Of a DNA stretch of 64,000 bases, positions 33,344-41,006 are shown one piece after another. The stretch's first letter is position 1. Every line of letters begins with the position of its first letter. This DNA is from JBDSGC01 sp046594105 (lineage in GTDB: Bacteria > Acidobacteriota > Thermoanaerobaculia > Gp7-AA8). The stretch is from positions 1 to 64,000 of the forward strand of contig JBKJQB010000248.1 in NCBI GenBank assembly GCA_046594105.1. Direction: 5' to 3'. Below the pieces are notes generated by a model, which searched no databases, was not told the DNA's origin, and saw only the letters and a list, made by a program, of their open reading frames with translations. Both the position numbers and the translations under genes were made by a program.

Positions 33344-34902
33344 AAATCCGCATCAAACTCGCAGCCCTTGCCCTGCTGGTCTCCATGCCCGCCCTAGCTG
33401 GCAACGTGACCGTAGTCGACAAGTCCACGCAGAATTTTCCTGTGGACGCGCTCGGGTCGCTCTGGATTGATAACCCGATCGGAAGTATCGATGTGATCGG
33501 GACCGACCAGAGCAGCTTGGTCAGCACGGTCGTGCAGCGGACCATCACCGGTGTCGACCAGGCTGCACTTCGCGAGGGCCGGGAGGCAGTGGCCATCTCG
33601 TATGAAGGCGACAACAACGTGCGCCTGATCCGCACGGTCCTTCCTCAGATGCGCAGCAACCGCTGGAATGCCAGCGTTGCCTACACCATTCGCGTTCCCC
33701 ACAGCCTCCACATCAAGATCGCCACGAAGACCGCCGACCACGTCCGCATCAGCAACATTCTCGGCAACGTCACCATCAATGCATTCAGCGGAACGATCAT
33801 CCTCGACTCCGTGATGGGCGCCTCATCGGTGAGCACTGTGAACGGGAGAGTCGTCTACAACTTCAACAGCCGGCCGCTGTCTCATGTGCAGGTGCAAGCC
33901 ATCAATGCGGACATCGAGATCTACTCGCCCGCGGACTCCTTCTTCGACTGGATCGCCGACAGCATCAAGGGCGACTTCCTGACCACCTTTCCGGTTCAGG
34001 GGAAATTCATCAGCCCGACCATGTATCGCGGAACCGTCAACGCTCAGGGCGGTCCCACCCTCACCACGGCAACCCTCCTTGGTCAGGTCACCCTGGTGGC
34101 CAAGGGAACGAAGATCGCCCTGGCGCGCTCGCTTCGAAACGATGCACCGAAGCAGGCTCCCGTCTCTTCCGCTCGCGCCCTGCTCGGTCCCTCCGAGAAA
34201 ATCCAGCTTCCGTTCGTGCATGGAAACTGGGTCTTCGCAGCCTCCGTGGCCGACATTGCGGTCGGCGAAATCCGGGGCGATGCCCACGTCGAGACCGGCG
34301 CCGGAGAAGTCGAGATCGGAGTGGTCTTCGGATCGTGTTCCGTCATGTCACGCGGCGGCCCGCTCTCCCTGGGCGACATGCTCGGCCCTTTGAATGCCCA
34401 CACGGGCGCGGGCGACGTGACCGTGAGATCCGCCCGGCGTGGCGGGGAGATCTCCACCGGTGGAGGGCTCATTCGGCTCATGGCCGCTGGTGGCCCCACC
34501 ATCCTGCGATCGGGCGGAGGCGACATCATCGTTCGCCAGGCGTCGGCGGCCATCGATGCCGAAACCTCCTCAGGCGACATCACCATCACCGTCGATCCGT
34601 CAGGTCGCACGGAGAAGATCACCGCGCGCTCCGCACAGGGCAACATCGTCCTCAACGTGAAGCCACAGTTTGCGGCTGACATCGATGCGACCGTGGTCGT
34701 CAGCGACAACAACGCCAACGCCATTCAGTCTGATTTTCCAGGGCTGACCACTCGCCGTGAGCAGGTGAACGGAAAGACCCTCATCCGAGCCACCGGGAAG
34801 ATCAACGGCGGTGGAGAGAAAGTGGAGCTCTACGCCGAAGACGGCAACATCCTCATCACCTCCCAGATCATGGCTCCCATGCGCGTGGCCACCCCGCGGT
34901 AG
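33340..34902 (+). CDS. Exported DUF4097 beta-helix protein
   Basis: A 520-residue exported protein with a clear signal peptide (IKLAALALLVSMPALAG). The rest is DUF4097/adhesin-like parallel beta-helix: repeated short strands such as GDVTVRSARRGGEISTGGG and GDITITVDPSG, with many GN and GD turns. Function is unknown; DUF4097 proteins often accompany ECF sigma factors. ATGA overlap with the anti-sigma gene places it as the third gene of the operon. It may be the ligand or reporter for the HEAT domain of the anti-sigma factor; this is inference. Confidence 0.82.
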   Translation: MKIRIKLAALALLVSMPALAGNVTVVDKSTQNFPVDALGSLWIDNPIGSIDVIGTDQSSLVSTVVQRTITGVDQAALREGREAVAISYEGDNNVRLIRTVLPQMRSNRWNASVAYTIRVPHSLHIKIATKTADHVRISNILGNVTINAFSGTIILDSVMGASSVSTVNGRVVYNFNSRPLSHVQVQAINADIEIYSPADSFFDWIADSIKGDFLTTFPVQGKFISPTMYRGTVNAQGGPTLTTATLLGQVTLVAKGTKIALARSLRNDAPKQAPVSSARALLGPSEKIQLPFVHGNWVFAASVADIAVGEIRGDAHVETGAGEVEIGVVFGSCSVMSRGGPLSLGDMLGPLNAHTGAGDVTVRSARRGGEISTGGGLIRLMAAGGPTILRSGGGDIIVRQASAAIDAETSSGDITITVDPSGRTEKITARSAQGNIVLNVKPQFAADIDATVVVSDNNANAIQSDFPGLTTRREQVNGKTLIRATGKINGGGEKVELYAEDGNILITSQIMAPMRVATPR

Positions 34903-34919
34903 GGCGCCGGAGCGGGTGC

Positions 34920-36776
34920 TCAGGGCTTGTTCGCCGTCCGCCGTCGCCGCGCGTGAATGCGATCGATCAGTTTGGTGGTCGACCGGATCTGCTCCAGGAT
35001 CTTCTCTTCCAGACCGGCACCCTTTGCTTTGAAGCTCTTCGCTTTCCGGAAGACCTGGCGGGCCCGTTCTTTCTCACCGCTCTCCAGCAGGGCCATGCCC
35101 AGGTGCATGAGGTTCGTGGCGGTGGGACCGAGATCGGCGGACTTGCTGAGGAAGTCGACGGCGTTCTCGTACTCCTTCCTCTTGAAGTAGACCCAGCCGA
35201 GCGCGGCGAGCGGGAACTGCTTGAGCTCTTTCGGCGAATAGCGGAGCGCCAGCTGCGCGCTCTCCAGCGCCTCGTCCAGGCTCTCTCCCATCTCCGCGAG
35301 GTTGTAGGCTTTCTCGTAGTAGGCCACCGACTTCGCGTAGTTCGAGGTGTACTCGAGCAGCATCTCTTCCAGAGCGCGGTTGGCCTCCTTGAAGTTCCCC
35401 TCCGCCCGCAGGGCCTCCACCAGCGTGGTGTAAGCGGCCGCGGCGACCACTTCGGTCGGCTTCTGCTTCAGCACCCGTCGCGACATGGCGATGGCCTCGG
35501 TGTTCTTGTCGAGGTGCGAGCAGAGCAGGGCGTACGGCATCAGGATGCTGATGTTGTCGGGATCCACCTGCGATGCGCGACGATAGTGATCGAGCGCCTC
35601 GATGTAGTTCCCCTGCGTCGCCAAGCCCTCAGCGTGCTTCACTTCCTCCGCCGCCGGCCCTTCCAGCGGGACGTGCCCCGAGATGCCCTCGTAGATCTTG
35701 ACCGCCTGCTGATATTCGATCTTGTTGGGATTCAGCTCCAGCGCTTCCTGGAAGCAGTCGATGGCTTTGCGGTTCCAGTTGCGATCGAGGTAGCAGAGTC
35801 CGAGGTGATAGATGGCTTCTTCGTACTCAGGGTCGAGCTTCAACGCGCCCTGAAACGAGCGGATGGCGCGCTCGAGCTGTCCCTTGTCGTAGAAGATCGT
35901 GCCCAGCAGGTAGTAGGCCTGCGGCAACTGTTCGATCTGGATTGCCTTCTCCAGAAACTTCTGCGCGCGCAGCAGCTTTCCCTTGCGGGCGTAGATGGCG
36001 CCGAGGGAAAAGTACGGGAGGAACGACTCCTGGGAGATCTGGATGGCGCGACGAAGCCAGCGTTCCGCACCCTTCAGATCCTGCCGTTCGTGCAGGAGCA
36101 CGCCGTAGAAGACGGCGGCGTCGAAGTGATCGGGCTGCACTTCAAGTGTGCGCTCCAGGTAATGCTTCGCTCGATCGAGGTTGCCATCGTTGAAAAACAT
36201 CTCGCCCAGGAAGAACGAGAGCTCGTAGTTGTCGCGATCGAGTTTGAACGCCTCTTCGAGCGCCTTGATCCCGCGATCGGGATCGAAGGAGTCGATGGAG
36301 CCCTCCGCTTCGGCGAGCAGCTGGAGAAAGCGGTCCCGTTTCTCGCCCCGGAACAACGACATGATCCGGTCTTTCCGTTCCGTGAATCGCTGCTTCTTCT
36401 CCAGGGCCAGCATCTGCTCGCCCATCTTGGATTCCCACAGCTCGACCAGCTCATCGGCGGAGACGAGGTTCTTCTTCTCCAGCAGCTCTTTGACCGACAG
36501 CAGGCCGGTCTGGTTGATGAAGATCGCGCGCTCGTGCTTCTGCACCGCGTCGACCACACTCCGCAAGGTCTCGGCAGAGCGCTTGACGACCTCCTCCAGC
36601 CCGGAAACACGCTCGAGCAGGTGCTCATCGAGAGAGAGGTCGCCCTCTTCCTCGTAGTCCTCGATCTCGTCTTCTTCGAACGCACTGATGCCGGACAGAA
36701 CGAGCAGCTTGTTCTGGCATCGATAACAGAACTCTCGCTCGTCGCCGTTGTAGGCGCTGCAGGTTTGGCAGAGCAT
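34920..36776 (-). CDS. TPR protein with N-terminal zinc ribbon
   Basis: A 618-residue soluble scaffold. It opens with a four-Cys zinc ribbon (C3, C6, C17, C20: LCQTC...FCYRC), then an acidic stretch (EEDEIEDYEEEGD), a helical region, and TPR repeats from about residue 170 to 590. Clear repeat units are YELSFFLGEMFFNDGNLDRA, AYYLLGTIFYDKGQLERA and EAIYHLGLCYLDRNWNRKA. The role is probably protein binding; no partner is recognised. It converges with the DUF4097 operon (17-bp gap). The ATPase-domain gene further right begins with a similar four-Cys ribbon. Confidence 0.85.
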   Translation of the reverse strand: MLCQTCSAYNGDEREFCYRCQNKLLVLSGISAFEEDEIEDYEEEGDLSLDEHLLERVSGLEEVVKRSAETLRSVVDAVQKHERAIFINQTGLLSVKELLEKKNLVSADELVELWESKMGEQMLALEKKQRFTERKDRIMSLFRGEKRDRFLQLLAEAEGSIDSFDPDRGIKALEEAFKLDRDNYELSFFLGEMFFNDGNLDRAKHYLERTLEVQPDHFDAAVFYGVLLHERQDLKGAERWLRRAIQISQESFLPYFSLGAIYARKGKLLRAQKFLEKAIQIEQLPQAYYLLGTIFYDKGQLERAIRSFQGALKLDPEYEEAIYHLGLCYLDRNWNRKAIDCFQEALELNPNKIEYQQAVKIYEGISGHVPLEGPAAEEVKHAEGLATQGNYIEALDHYRRASQVDPDNISILMPYALLCSHLDKNTEAIAMSRRVLKQKPTEVVAAAAYTTLVEALRAEGNFKEANRALEEMLLEYTSNYAKSVAYYEKAYNLAEMGESLDEALESAQLALRYSPKELKQFPLAALGWVYFKRKEYENAVDFLSKSADLGPTATNLMHLGMALLESGEKERARQVFRKAKSFKAKGAGLEEKILEQIRSTTKLIDRIHARRRRTANKP

Positions 36777-36860
36777 TTTCAGGAAGGACCTTTCATCCGT
36801 TGAGAACAGGAAGAACCGGCTGCGTCATCCTGCATCGGGTCAGCAAATCATGAACGATCA

Positions 36861-37724
36861 TCATGTTGCGTATTGATAGAAGCCGCGGCCACTCTTCCGC
36901 CCCAGCCATCCTGCGTCGACCATCTTGACCAGCAGCGGACAGGGCCGGTACTTCGGGTCTCCGAAACCCTCTTCCAGTACCCGCAGGATCGCCAGGCAGA
37001 CGTCGAGGCCGATGAAGTCGGCCAGCGTCAGCGGACCCATGGGGTGATTCATCCCCAGCTTCATCACGCTGTCGATCGCGTCCGCCGTGGCCACGCCTTC
37101 GAACAGCGCGAAGATCGCTTCGTTGATTAGAGGCATCAACACGCGGTTGGAGACGAAGCCGGGATAGTCGTTCACTTCGATCGGCGTCTTGCCCATCCGC
37201 TGGGACAGCTCTTCCACCCGCTGATAGGTGTCGTCCGAGGTGGCAATTCCGCGGATGACCTCCACCAGCGTCATGATCGGCACGGGGTTCATGAAATGCA
37301 TCCCGATGACCTTGTCAGGCCGTCGGGTGGACGCCGCAATCCTGGTGATGGAGATCGACGACGTATTGGAAGCGAGGATGCATTCGGGCCCCATGAGCTC
37401 GTCAAGGGTCTTGAACAGCTGTGTTTTTGCCCCAAGGTTCTCCACGATCGCCTCGACCACAAGACCGGCCCCCGCTGCCGCGCGTACCTCGGTGCTCGAG
37501 CGGATCCGACCGACGATGACCTGCTTGTCGTCCGCGGTCATCCTGCCCTTGTCCACCCCACGCTGCAGGTTGGAGCCGATGGTGGTGAGCCCGCGCTGGA
37601 GGAACTCGTCTGAAACGTCGATGAGCATCACATCGAGGCCGGCGGCCGCAGCGGAATGCGCGATGCCGTTGCCCATCGTTCCGGCGCCGATGACGGCGAT
37701 CTGGCTGATCCGGGAGGGGTCCAA
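36861..37724 (-). CDS. hbd: 3-hydroxybutyryl-CoA dehydrogenase
   Basis: A 287-residue 3-hydroxyacyl-CoA dehydrogenase of the short (PaaH/FadB2/Hbd) type. It interconverts 3-hydroxyacyl-CoA and acetoacetyl-CoA with NAD(P). The N-terminal Rossmann motif is IAVIGAGTMGNGIAHSAAA; the catalytic His is in GMHFMNPVPIM, and SNTSSI and the C-terminal GWLGRKSGRGFYQYA are diagnostic. Full family length. Transcribed upstream of the zinc-ribbon TPR gene and divergent from the zinc-ribbon ATPase-domain gene. Confidence 0.93.
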   Translation of the reverse strand: MDPSRISQIAVIGAGTMGNGIAHSAAAAGLDVMLIDVSDEFLQRGLTTIGSNLQRGVDKGRMTADDKQVIVGRIRSSTEVRAAAGAGLVVEAIVENLGAKTQLFKTLDELMGPECILASNTSSISITRIAASTRRPDKVIGMHFMNPVPIMTLVEVIRGIATSDDTYQRVEELSQRMGKTPIEVNDYPGFVSNRVLMPLINEAIFALFEGVATADAIDSVMKLGMNHPMGPLTLADFIGLDVCLAILRVLEEGFGDPKYRPCPLLVKMVDAGWLGRKSGRGFYQYAT

Positions 37725-37794
37725 ACGGCTTGGAACATATCACGTTGCGACACCCCACCTTGAGGCGTACACTCGGCGACCCGGACCGATCCAG

Positions 37795-39054
37795 ATGGCC
37801 TCCAAATGTTTCATGTGTGGCGCTGCAGTGACGCGTGGAATTCTCTGCGCGACGTGCGACAAACCGCGCAAACCGCGAGCGGATTCGAGTGCTCTGGCAT
37901 CCGCCGAGATCTCCAGCAAAACGCCGCTAACCACCTCCCTCTCCGACACCCCTCCTCCAGCGAAACGGGGCGAGGTGCCCATGGGCCGGCTCTCGGGAGG
38001 AGCCGCGCCTGCCACCGCTCCCCACCTGGAGAGTTTTCCAGAAGCAGCAGTGCTTCCCTTCCCGGTCGAATCCGCCTCTCCCGCCATCACCAGCATCGCC
38101 AACCTGATGATCGCGGGCGCCGTGCCGGCACTGGTGGCCGGTCCTGACCGGCTCCTCAAGTTCATGACGGAGGAAGCGAGACGGTTGCTGGACATCACCG
38201 GAGCCGACCCTATTTCGATCCGTGATGTCGAAACCAGAACCGGCCTGCGAATCGGAGAGCTGTCGGTTCCCGCTACGGCGGCGCTTCGTCTTCACAATCG
38301 CAATCTCATTTTCACGCTGGTCCCCTTGTCGGGCGGCGCCAGCGGTGCAGTCCTGGTCTTCCGCGAAGCCGAGCGTTTGAACGACTCTCAGGCGTCCTTC
38401 GTCAGCTTCCTGAAGGAGACAATTTTCTCTCCGCTGAAATCGATGCGGGAAGCGATGCTCGCTGCCTCGTCCAGCCGCGACCGCAATCCCCTGTGGATCG
38501 ACTCCGCGGCCACCATCGAGCAAATTCTCTGTTCTCTGGAGATGGCCCCTCAGGTCAAGGAACCTGCGCCGGCCGCAGCGATCCCGCCTGTCGTCGACGT
38601 GCTGCGATCCGTGTCCGCGCGTTTCCGCTCGCTCGCCGATCTCAAGACCATCGGTCTTCAGGTGGATGCTCCCGAGCTGGAGGAGACGTTTCTTCAGCAC
38701 GTTGCGCTGGAAGACGCCCTGAGCATCCTGGTCGACAATGCGATCCACTACGTCCCGGACGGCGGTCAGGTGGTCATCGGCGTGCGGCTGATGGAACACA
38801 AGGGTCTGCCGCTACTGCTCTTTTTCGTCATGGACAACGGTCCGATGGTTCCGGAGGAGATGCGCGCGCGCATCTTCGATCCTTCCTTTACCTGGGATCC
38901 CTCGGCGATGGAGCGAAGCGGACGCGCACTCTTCCGGGTCCGCGATTTCGCGATCGCCAGCGGCGGCTCGGTGTGGGTCGAATCGAAGAGCGGAAAGGCC
39001 TGCACGTTCTTTCTGCGGATCCGGCCGGCAGCTTCAACACCGCGGCCTTCGTGA
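37795..39054 (+). CDS. Zinc-ribbon protein with degenerate histidine-kinase-type ATPase domain
   Basis: A 419-residue protein. N-terminal zinc ribbon C5/C8/C18/C21, Ser/Pro-rich linker to about 95, then a PAS-like sensor region (about 100-220), and an HATPase_c-like domain at the C-terminus. The ATPase N-box is near residue 310 (DALSILVDNAIHYVPDGG) and a G1-like DNGP near 345. The helix where a histidine kinase has its phospho-accepting H-box (FVSFLKETIFSPLKSM) contains no histidine, and the G2 loop is degenerate. There is no membrane segment. It may bind ATP or sense a partner without autokinase activity. Alternative: a GHKL regulator of another system. Confidence 0.75.
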   Translation: MASKCFMCGAAVTRGILCATCDKPRKPRADSSALASAEISSKTPLTTSLSDTPPPAKRGEVPMGRLSGGAAPATAPHLESFPEAAVLPFPVESASPAITSIANLMIAGAVPALVAGPDRLLKFMTEEARRLLDITGADPISIRDVETRTGLRIGELSVPATAALRLHNRNLIFTLVPLSGGASGAVLVFREAERLNDSQASFVSFLKETIFSPLKSMREAMLAASSSRDRNPLWIDSAATIEQILCSLEMAPQVKEPAPAAAIPPVVDVLRSVSARFRSLADLKTIGLQVDAPELEETFLQHVALEDALSILVDNAIHYVPDGGQVVIGVRLMEHKGLPLLLFFVMDNGPMVPEEMRARIFDPSFTWDPSAMERSGRALFRVRDFAIASGGSVWVESKSGKACTFFLRIRPAASTPRPS

Positions 39055-39084
39055 TTTCGTCCACCTCATCCCGGTTGTGGCGCT

Positions 39085-39510
39085 TCAGAAAGGTCGATGG
39101 CCGCCTGGCGGGTGGAAGTGTGGTCCATGAATTTTCATGCGGATCGCTTCGTATTTCACTCTCTGGGCCGGATTGAGGACCGCTTCGATCTCACGATTCG
39201 CCTGTTCGAGTTCCTGCCGGATCTGCGGCCTGACTCCGCCGGTGAGGGCTTCGATTTTCCGGTGATGCGTCTCGACGATCCGGTGGACCCGGTCGCGTTG
39301 CTGCGGGGTGAGGTTCAGCTCGTGGTCGAGGCGGTCGAGCAGCCGCTCCCTCATCCCTTCCATCCCCCGCCTCGGCGAAAGCTGGCGTCTGTGGTGAAGA
39401 TACGCATGATCGCCGGCCACTCCTACGAGCAGGCCGGCAACAAAGGCGACCACCACCACCACGAGGGCAGTGGCGCGCGCCTTACTCGGCGACGCTGTAG
39501 ATGTCTCCAT
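39085..39510 (-). CDS. CnrX-like membrane-anchored metal sensor (LTxxQ/Metal_resist type)
   Basis: A 141-residue protein with an N-terminal membrane anchor (ALVVVVVAFVAGLLVGVAG) and a periplasmic helical domain containing the LTPQQRDRV motif shared by Spy, CpxP and CnrX. It is His-rich: HAYLHHRRQ near the membrane, VETHHRKIEAL and a C-terminal HGPHFHPPGGH. In CnrX-type sensors such His residues bind Ni or Co and relieve sigma-factor inhibition. The ATG at 39510 gives the membrane anchor at the right place; it overlaps the anti-sigma gene by about 29 bases. Confidence 0.75.
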   Translation of the reverse strand: METSTASPSKARATALVVVVVAFVAGLLVGVAGDHAYLHHRRQLSPRRGMEGMRERLLDRLDHELNLTPQQRDRVHRIVETHHRKIEALTGGVRPQIRQELEQANREIEAVLNPAQRVKYEAIRMKIHGPHFHPPGGHRPF

Positions 39511-39805
39511 CAACCGAAATCTCGCCGTTGTTCGCAACCATGACGGCCTCCACGGAAACCGGATCGTGCGAGGTTTCGAACCATTGGATCCCCAGCGCCG
39601 CAACGAGCGCCACCGCCGCCAGCGACGTCACCACCGGACGGAACCAGTTCGCCAGAAGCTGGGACGCCGTGAGCGCCTGCGGAGTGGTCCGGATTCGCGC
39701 TCGAACTTGTGCGGAAAGCCTGGTCCAGGTTGCCGGATCCTCCGGCTCATAGCGAAGTCCTGCCGCATCGCCGCGCAACCGCTCGAGATAGCTGTCATCA
39801 CTCAT
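39482..39805 (-). CDS. Small membrane anti-sigma factor (CnrY-like)
   Basis: A 107-residue protein with a cytoplasmic N-terminal helical part (MSDDSYLERLRGDAAG), one membrane helix (VVTSLAAVALVAALGIQWF, about residues 60-78) and a short periplasmic tail. It overlaps the sigma gene by eight bases (the sigma stop lies inside its first codons). Size, topology and position between an ECF sigma gene and a periplasmic sensor gene match small anti-sigma factors such as CnrY. No zinc finger is present. Confidence 0.75.
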   Translation of the reverse strand: MSDDSYLERLRGDAAGLRYEPEDPATWTRLSAQVRARIRTTPQALTASQLLANWFRPVVTSLAAVALVAALGIQWFETSHDPVSVEAVMVANNGEISVDGDIYSVAE

Positions 39806-40454
39806 GATCGGCCTCGTACAGGTCAGAAAGCTGATTCTTCAGTTTCGCACGTGCCAGCGAAAGATGGGAGCGTACTGTGCCACCACTCAGTCCCAACATC
39901 GCGGCAATCTCAGCATGGTCGAACTGCTCGACCAGGTAGAGGCGCGCCACGATCCGCTGCATTTCCGGAAGAGTCTCCACCGCGGCATCGATCCGCGCGC
40001 CGAGCTCGCTGGACAGCGCCGGAAGATCCGGCTGGTCACGCCGCTCCGATGGCTGCCGGTCATCGAGTGCCTCCTGCGGATAACGGATGCGACGTTTCCT
40101 CAAGTCCAGTGCCAGGTTGATTACGATGCGATAGATCCAGGGGCCGAACGGCTGGCCGGTCCGGAAGCGTCCAATCGTTTCGTAGGCCTTCACAAATGCT
40201 TCCTGCGCCAGATCCTCAGCGTCCGCCGGATTTCGAATGACGCCCCAGGCGATGGAGACCACCCGTCGCATGTATTTCGAAACGAGGTAATCGAACGAAT
40301 CGCCCTGCCCCGACTGAACGGCAGCGATTGCTTGTGACTCGGCTGGATCATCGCCTGCTGCTCGCCGCGCTTCTGGCTGTTCCACCAATGCGAACTTTAG
40401 ACGATCGAGAAGGAGGGGGCCCGCAAAGGGCCCCTCCATGATCGACGCGTACAT
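39798..40454 (-). CDS. ECF sigma factor (CnrH-like), operon 2
   Basis: A 218-residue ECF sigma factor. Region 2: MRRVVSIAWGVIRNPADAED and the -10 recognition part PFGPWIYRIVINLALDLRKR; region 4: LPEMQRIVARLYLVEQFDHA and helix-turn-helix GLSGGTVRSHLSLARAKL. It sits second in a four-gene operon: Spy-like gene, sigma, small anti-sigma, CnrX-like sensor. This is the gene composition of the metal-responsive cnrYXH system. Metal response is inferred, not shown. Confidence 0.9.
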   Translation of the reverse strand: MYASIMEGPFAGPLLLDRLKFALVEQPEARRAAGDDPAESQAIAAVQSGQGDSFDYLVSKYMRRVVSIAWGVIRNPADAEDLAQEAFVKAYETIGRFRTGQPFGPWIYRIVINLALDLRKRRIRYPQEALDDRQPSERRDQPDLPALSSELGARIDAAVETLPEMQRIVARLYLVEQFDHAEIAAMLGLSGGTVRSHLSLARAKLKNQLSDLYEADHE

Positions 40455-40466
40455 TCCGTTCCGGCC

Positions 40467-40922
40467 TCAGCGCATCCGCGCCAGGTGTTCCTTGAGATGA
40501 TCGGACAGCTTGATTCGCTGATCGGGCGTCATGACGTTCAAGGCCTTCGATGCGGCAGCGAGAGCGTTGCTCTTCATCGATTGCTCCGCCTGGGACTGCC
40601 GGTCGAGAATTGCCTGCGCAGCCGCAACATCGTTTGGGTTGCTCAGCAGCGTCTGGGCCACCGACGCCATCCCGCCCTTGAGAGAGTCCCGGTACGGAGC
40701 GTTCTGCTGCTTGAGGTTTTCAAAAATCGCCTTGATGTCGGTGACCTGCTGGTCGCTCAGGCCGGCGGCCTGTTTCACGCGCTCGAGGTGCCCGAACATC
40801 ATCATCGAGCCGAACTCACCGTGCCCACCACCGTGACGCATGTGCTGTGCGTAGGCGAACGGGACGGCCAGCATCACGACGAGTGCCGCAGCGGCGGTGA
40901 ATCCCAATGTACGTTTCTTCAT
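40467..40922 (-). CDS. Spy/CpxP-like periplasmic protein (LTxxQ)
   Basis: A 151-residue exported protein. The signal peptide is the stretch RTLGFTAAAALVVMLAVPFA ending near AYAQ. The mature helical region matches the Spy/LTXXQ family: a His-rich start (MRHGGGH), then LSDQQVTDIKAIFENLK and MTPDQRIKLSDHLKEHLARM. Spy is an ATP-independent chaperone and CpxP a stress sensor. An AGGAGG ribosome site lies seven bases before the ATG, so this start was taken over an upstream in-frame ATG. It is first in the sigma operon 2. Confidence 0.88.
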   Translation of the reverse strand: MKKRTLGFTAAAALVVMLAVPFAYAQHMRHGGGHGEFGSMMMFGHLERVKQAAGLSDQQVTDIKAIFENLKQQNAPYRDSLKGGMASVAQTLLSNPNDVAAAQAILDRQSQAEQSMKSNALAAASKALNVMTPDQRIKLSDHLKEHLARMR

Positions 40923-40953
40923 GTTCGTTCCTCCTGGCTGCTTCCCAGGGGTT

Positions 40954-40975
40954 ACGACCGCTTGCCGCAAACGTT
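40954..40975 (-). promoter_or_regulatory. Possible ECF-type promoter of sigma operon 2
   Basis: On the minus strand, AAC (40975-40973) and CGT (40956-40954) are separated by 16 bases, which is the ECF consensus layout. It lies about 32 bases before the Spy-like ATG, so the sigma factor may drive its own operon. Confidence 0.35.
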
Positions 40976-41006
40976 GAACGGTATACTCCGGCCAGACCTC
41001 CTGCCC

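Noticed and set aside
34953..36803. 616-codon open frame on the + strand opposite the TPR gene
   Set aside because: It mirrors the TPR gene in the high-GC opposite frame and has Leu/Arg/Glu-rich composition with no domain. The minus-strand protein has clear TPRs and a zinc ribbon.
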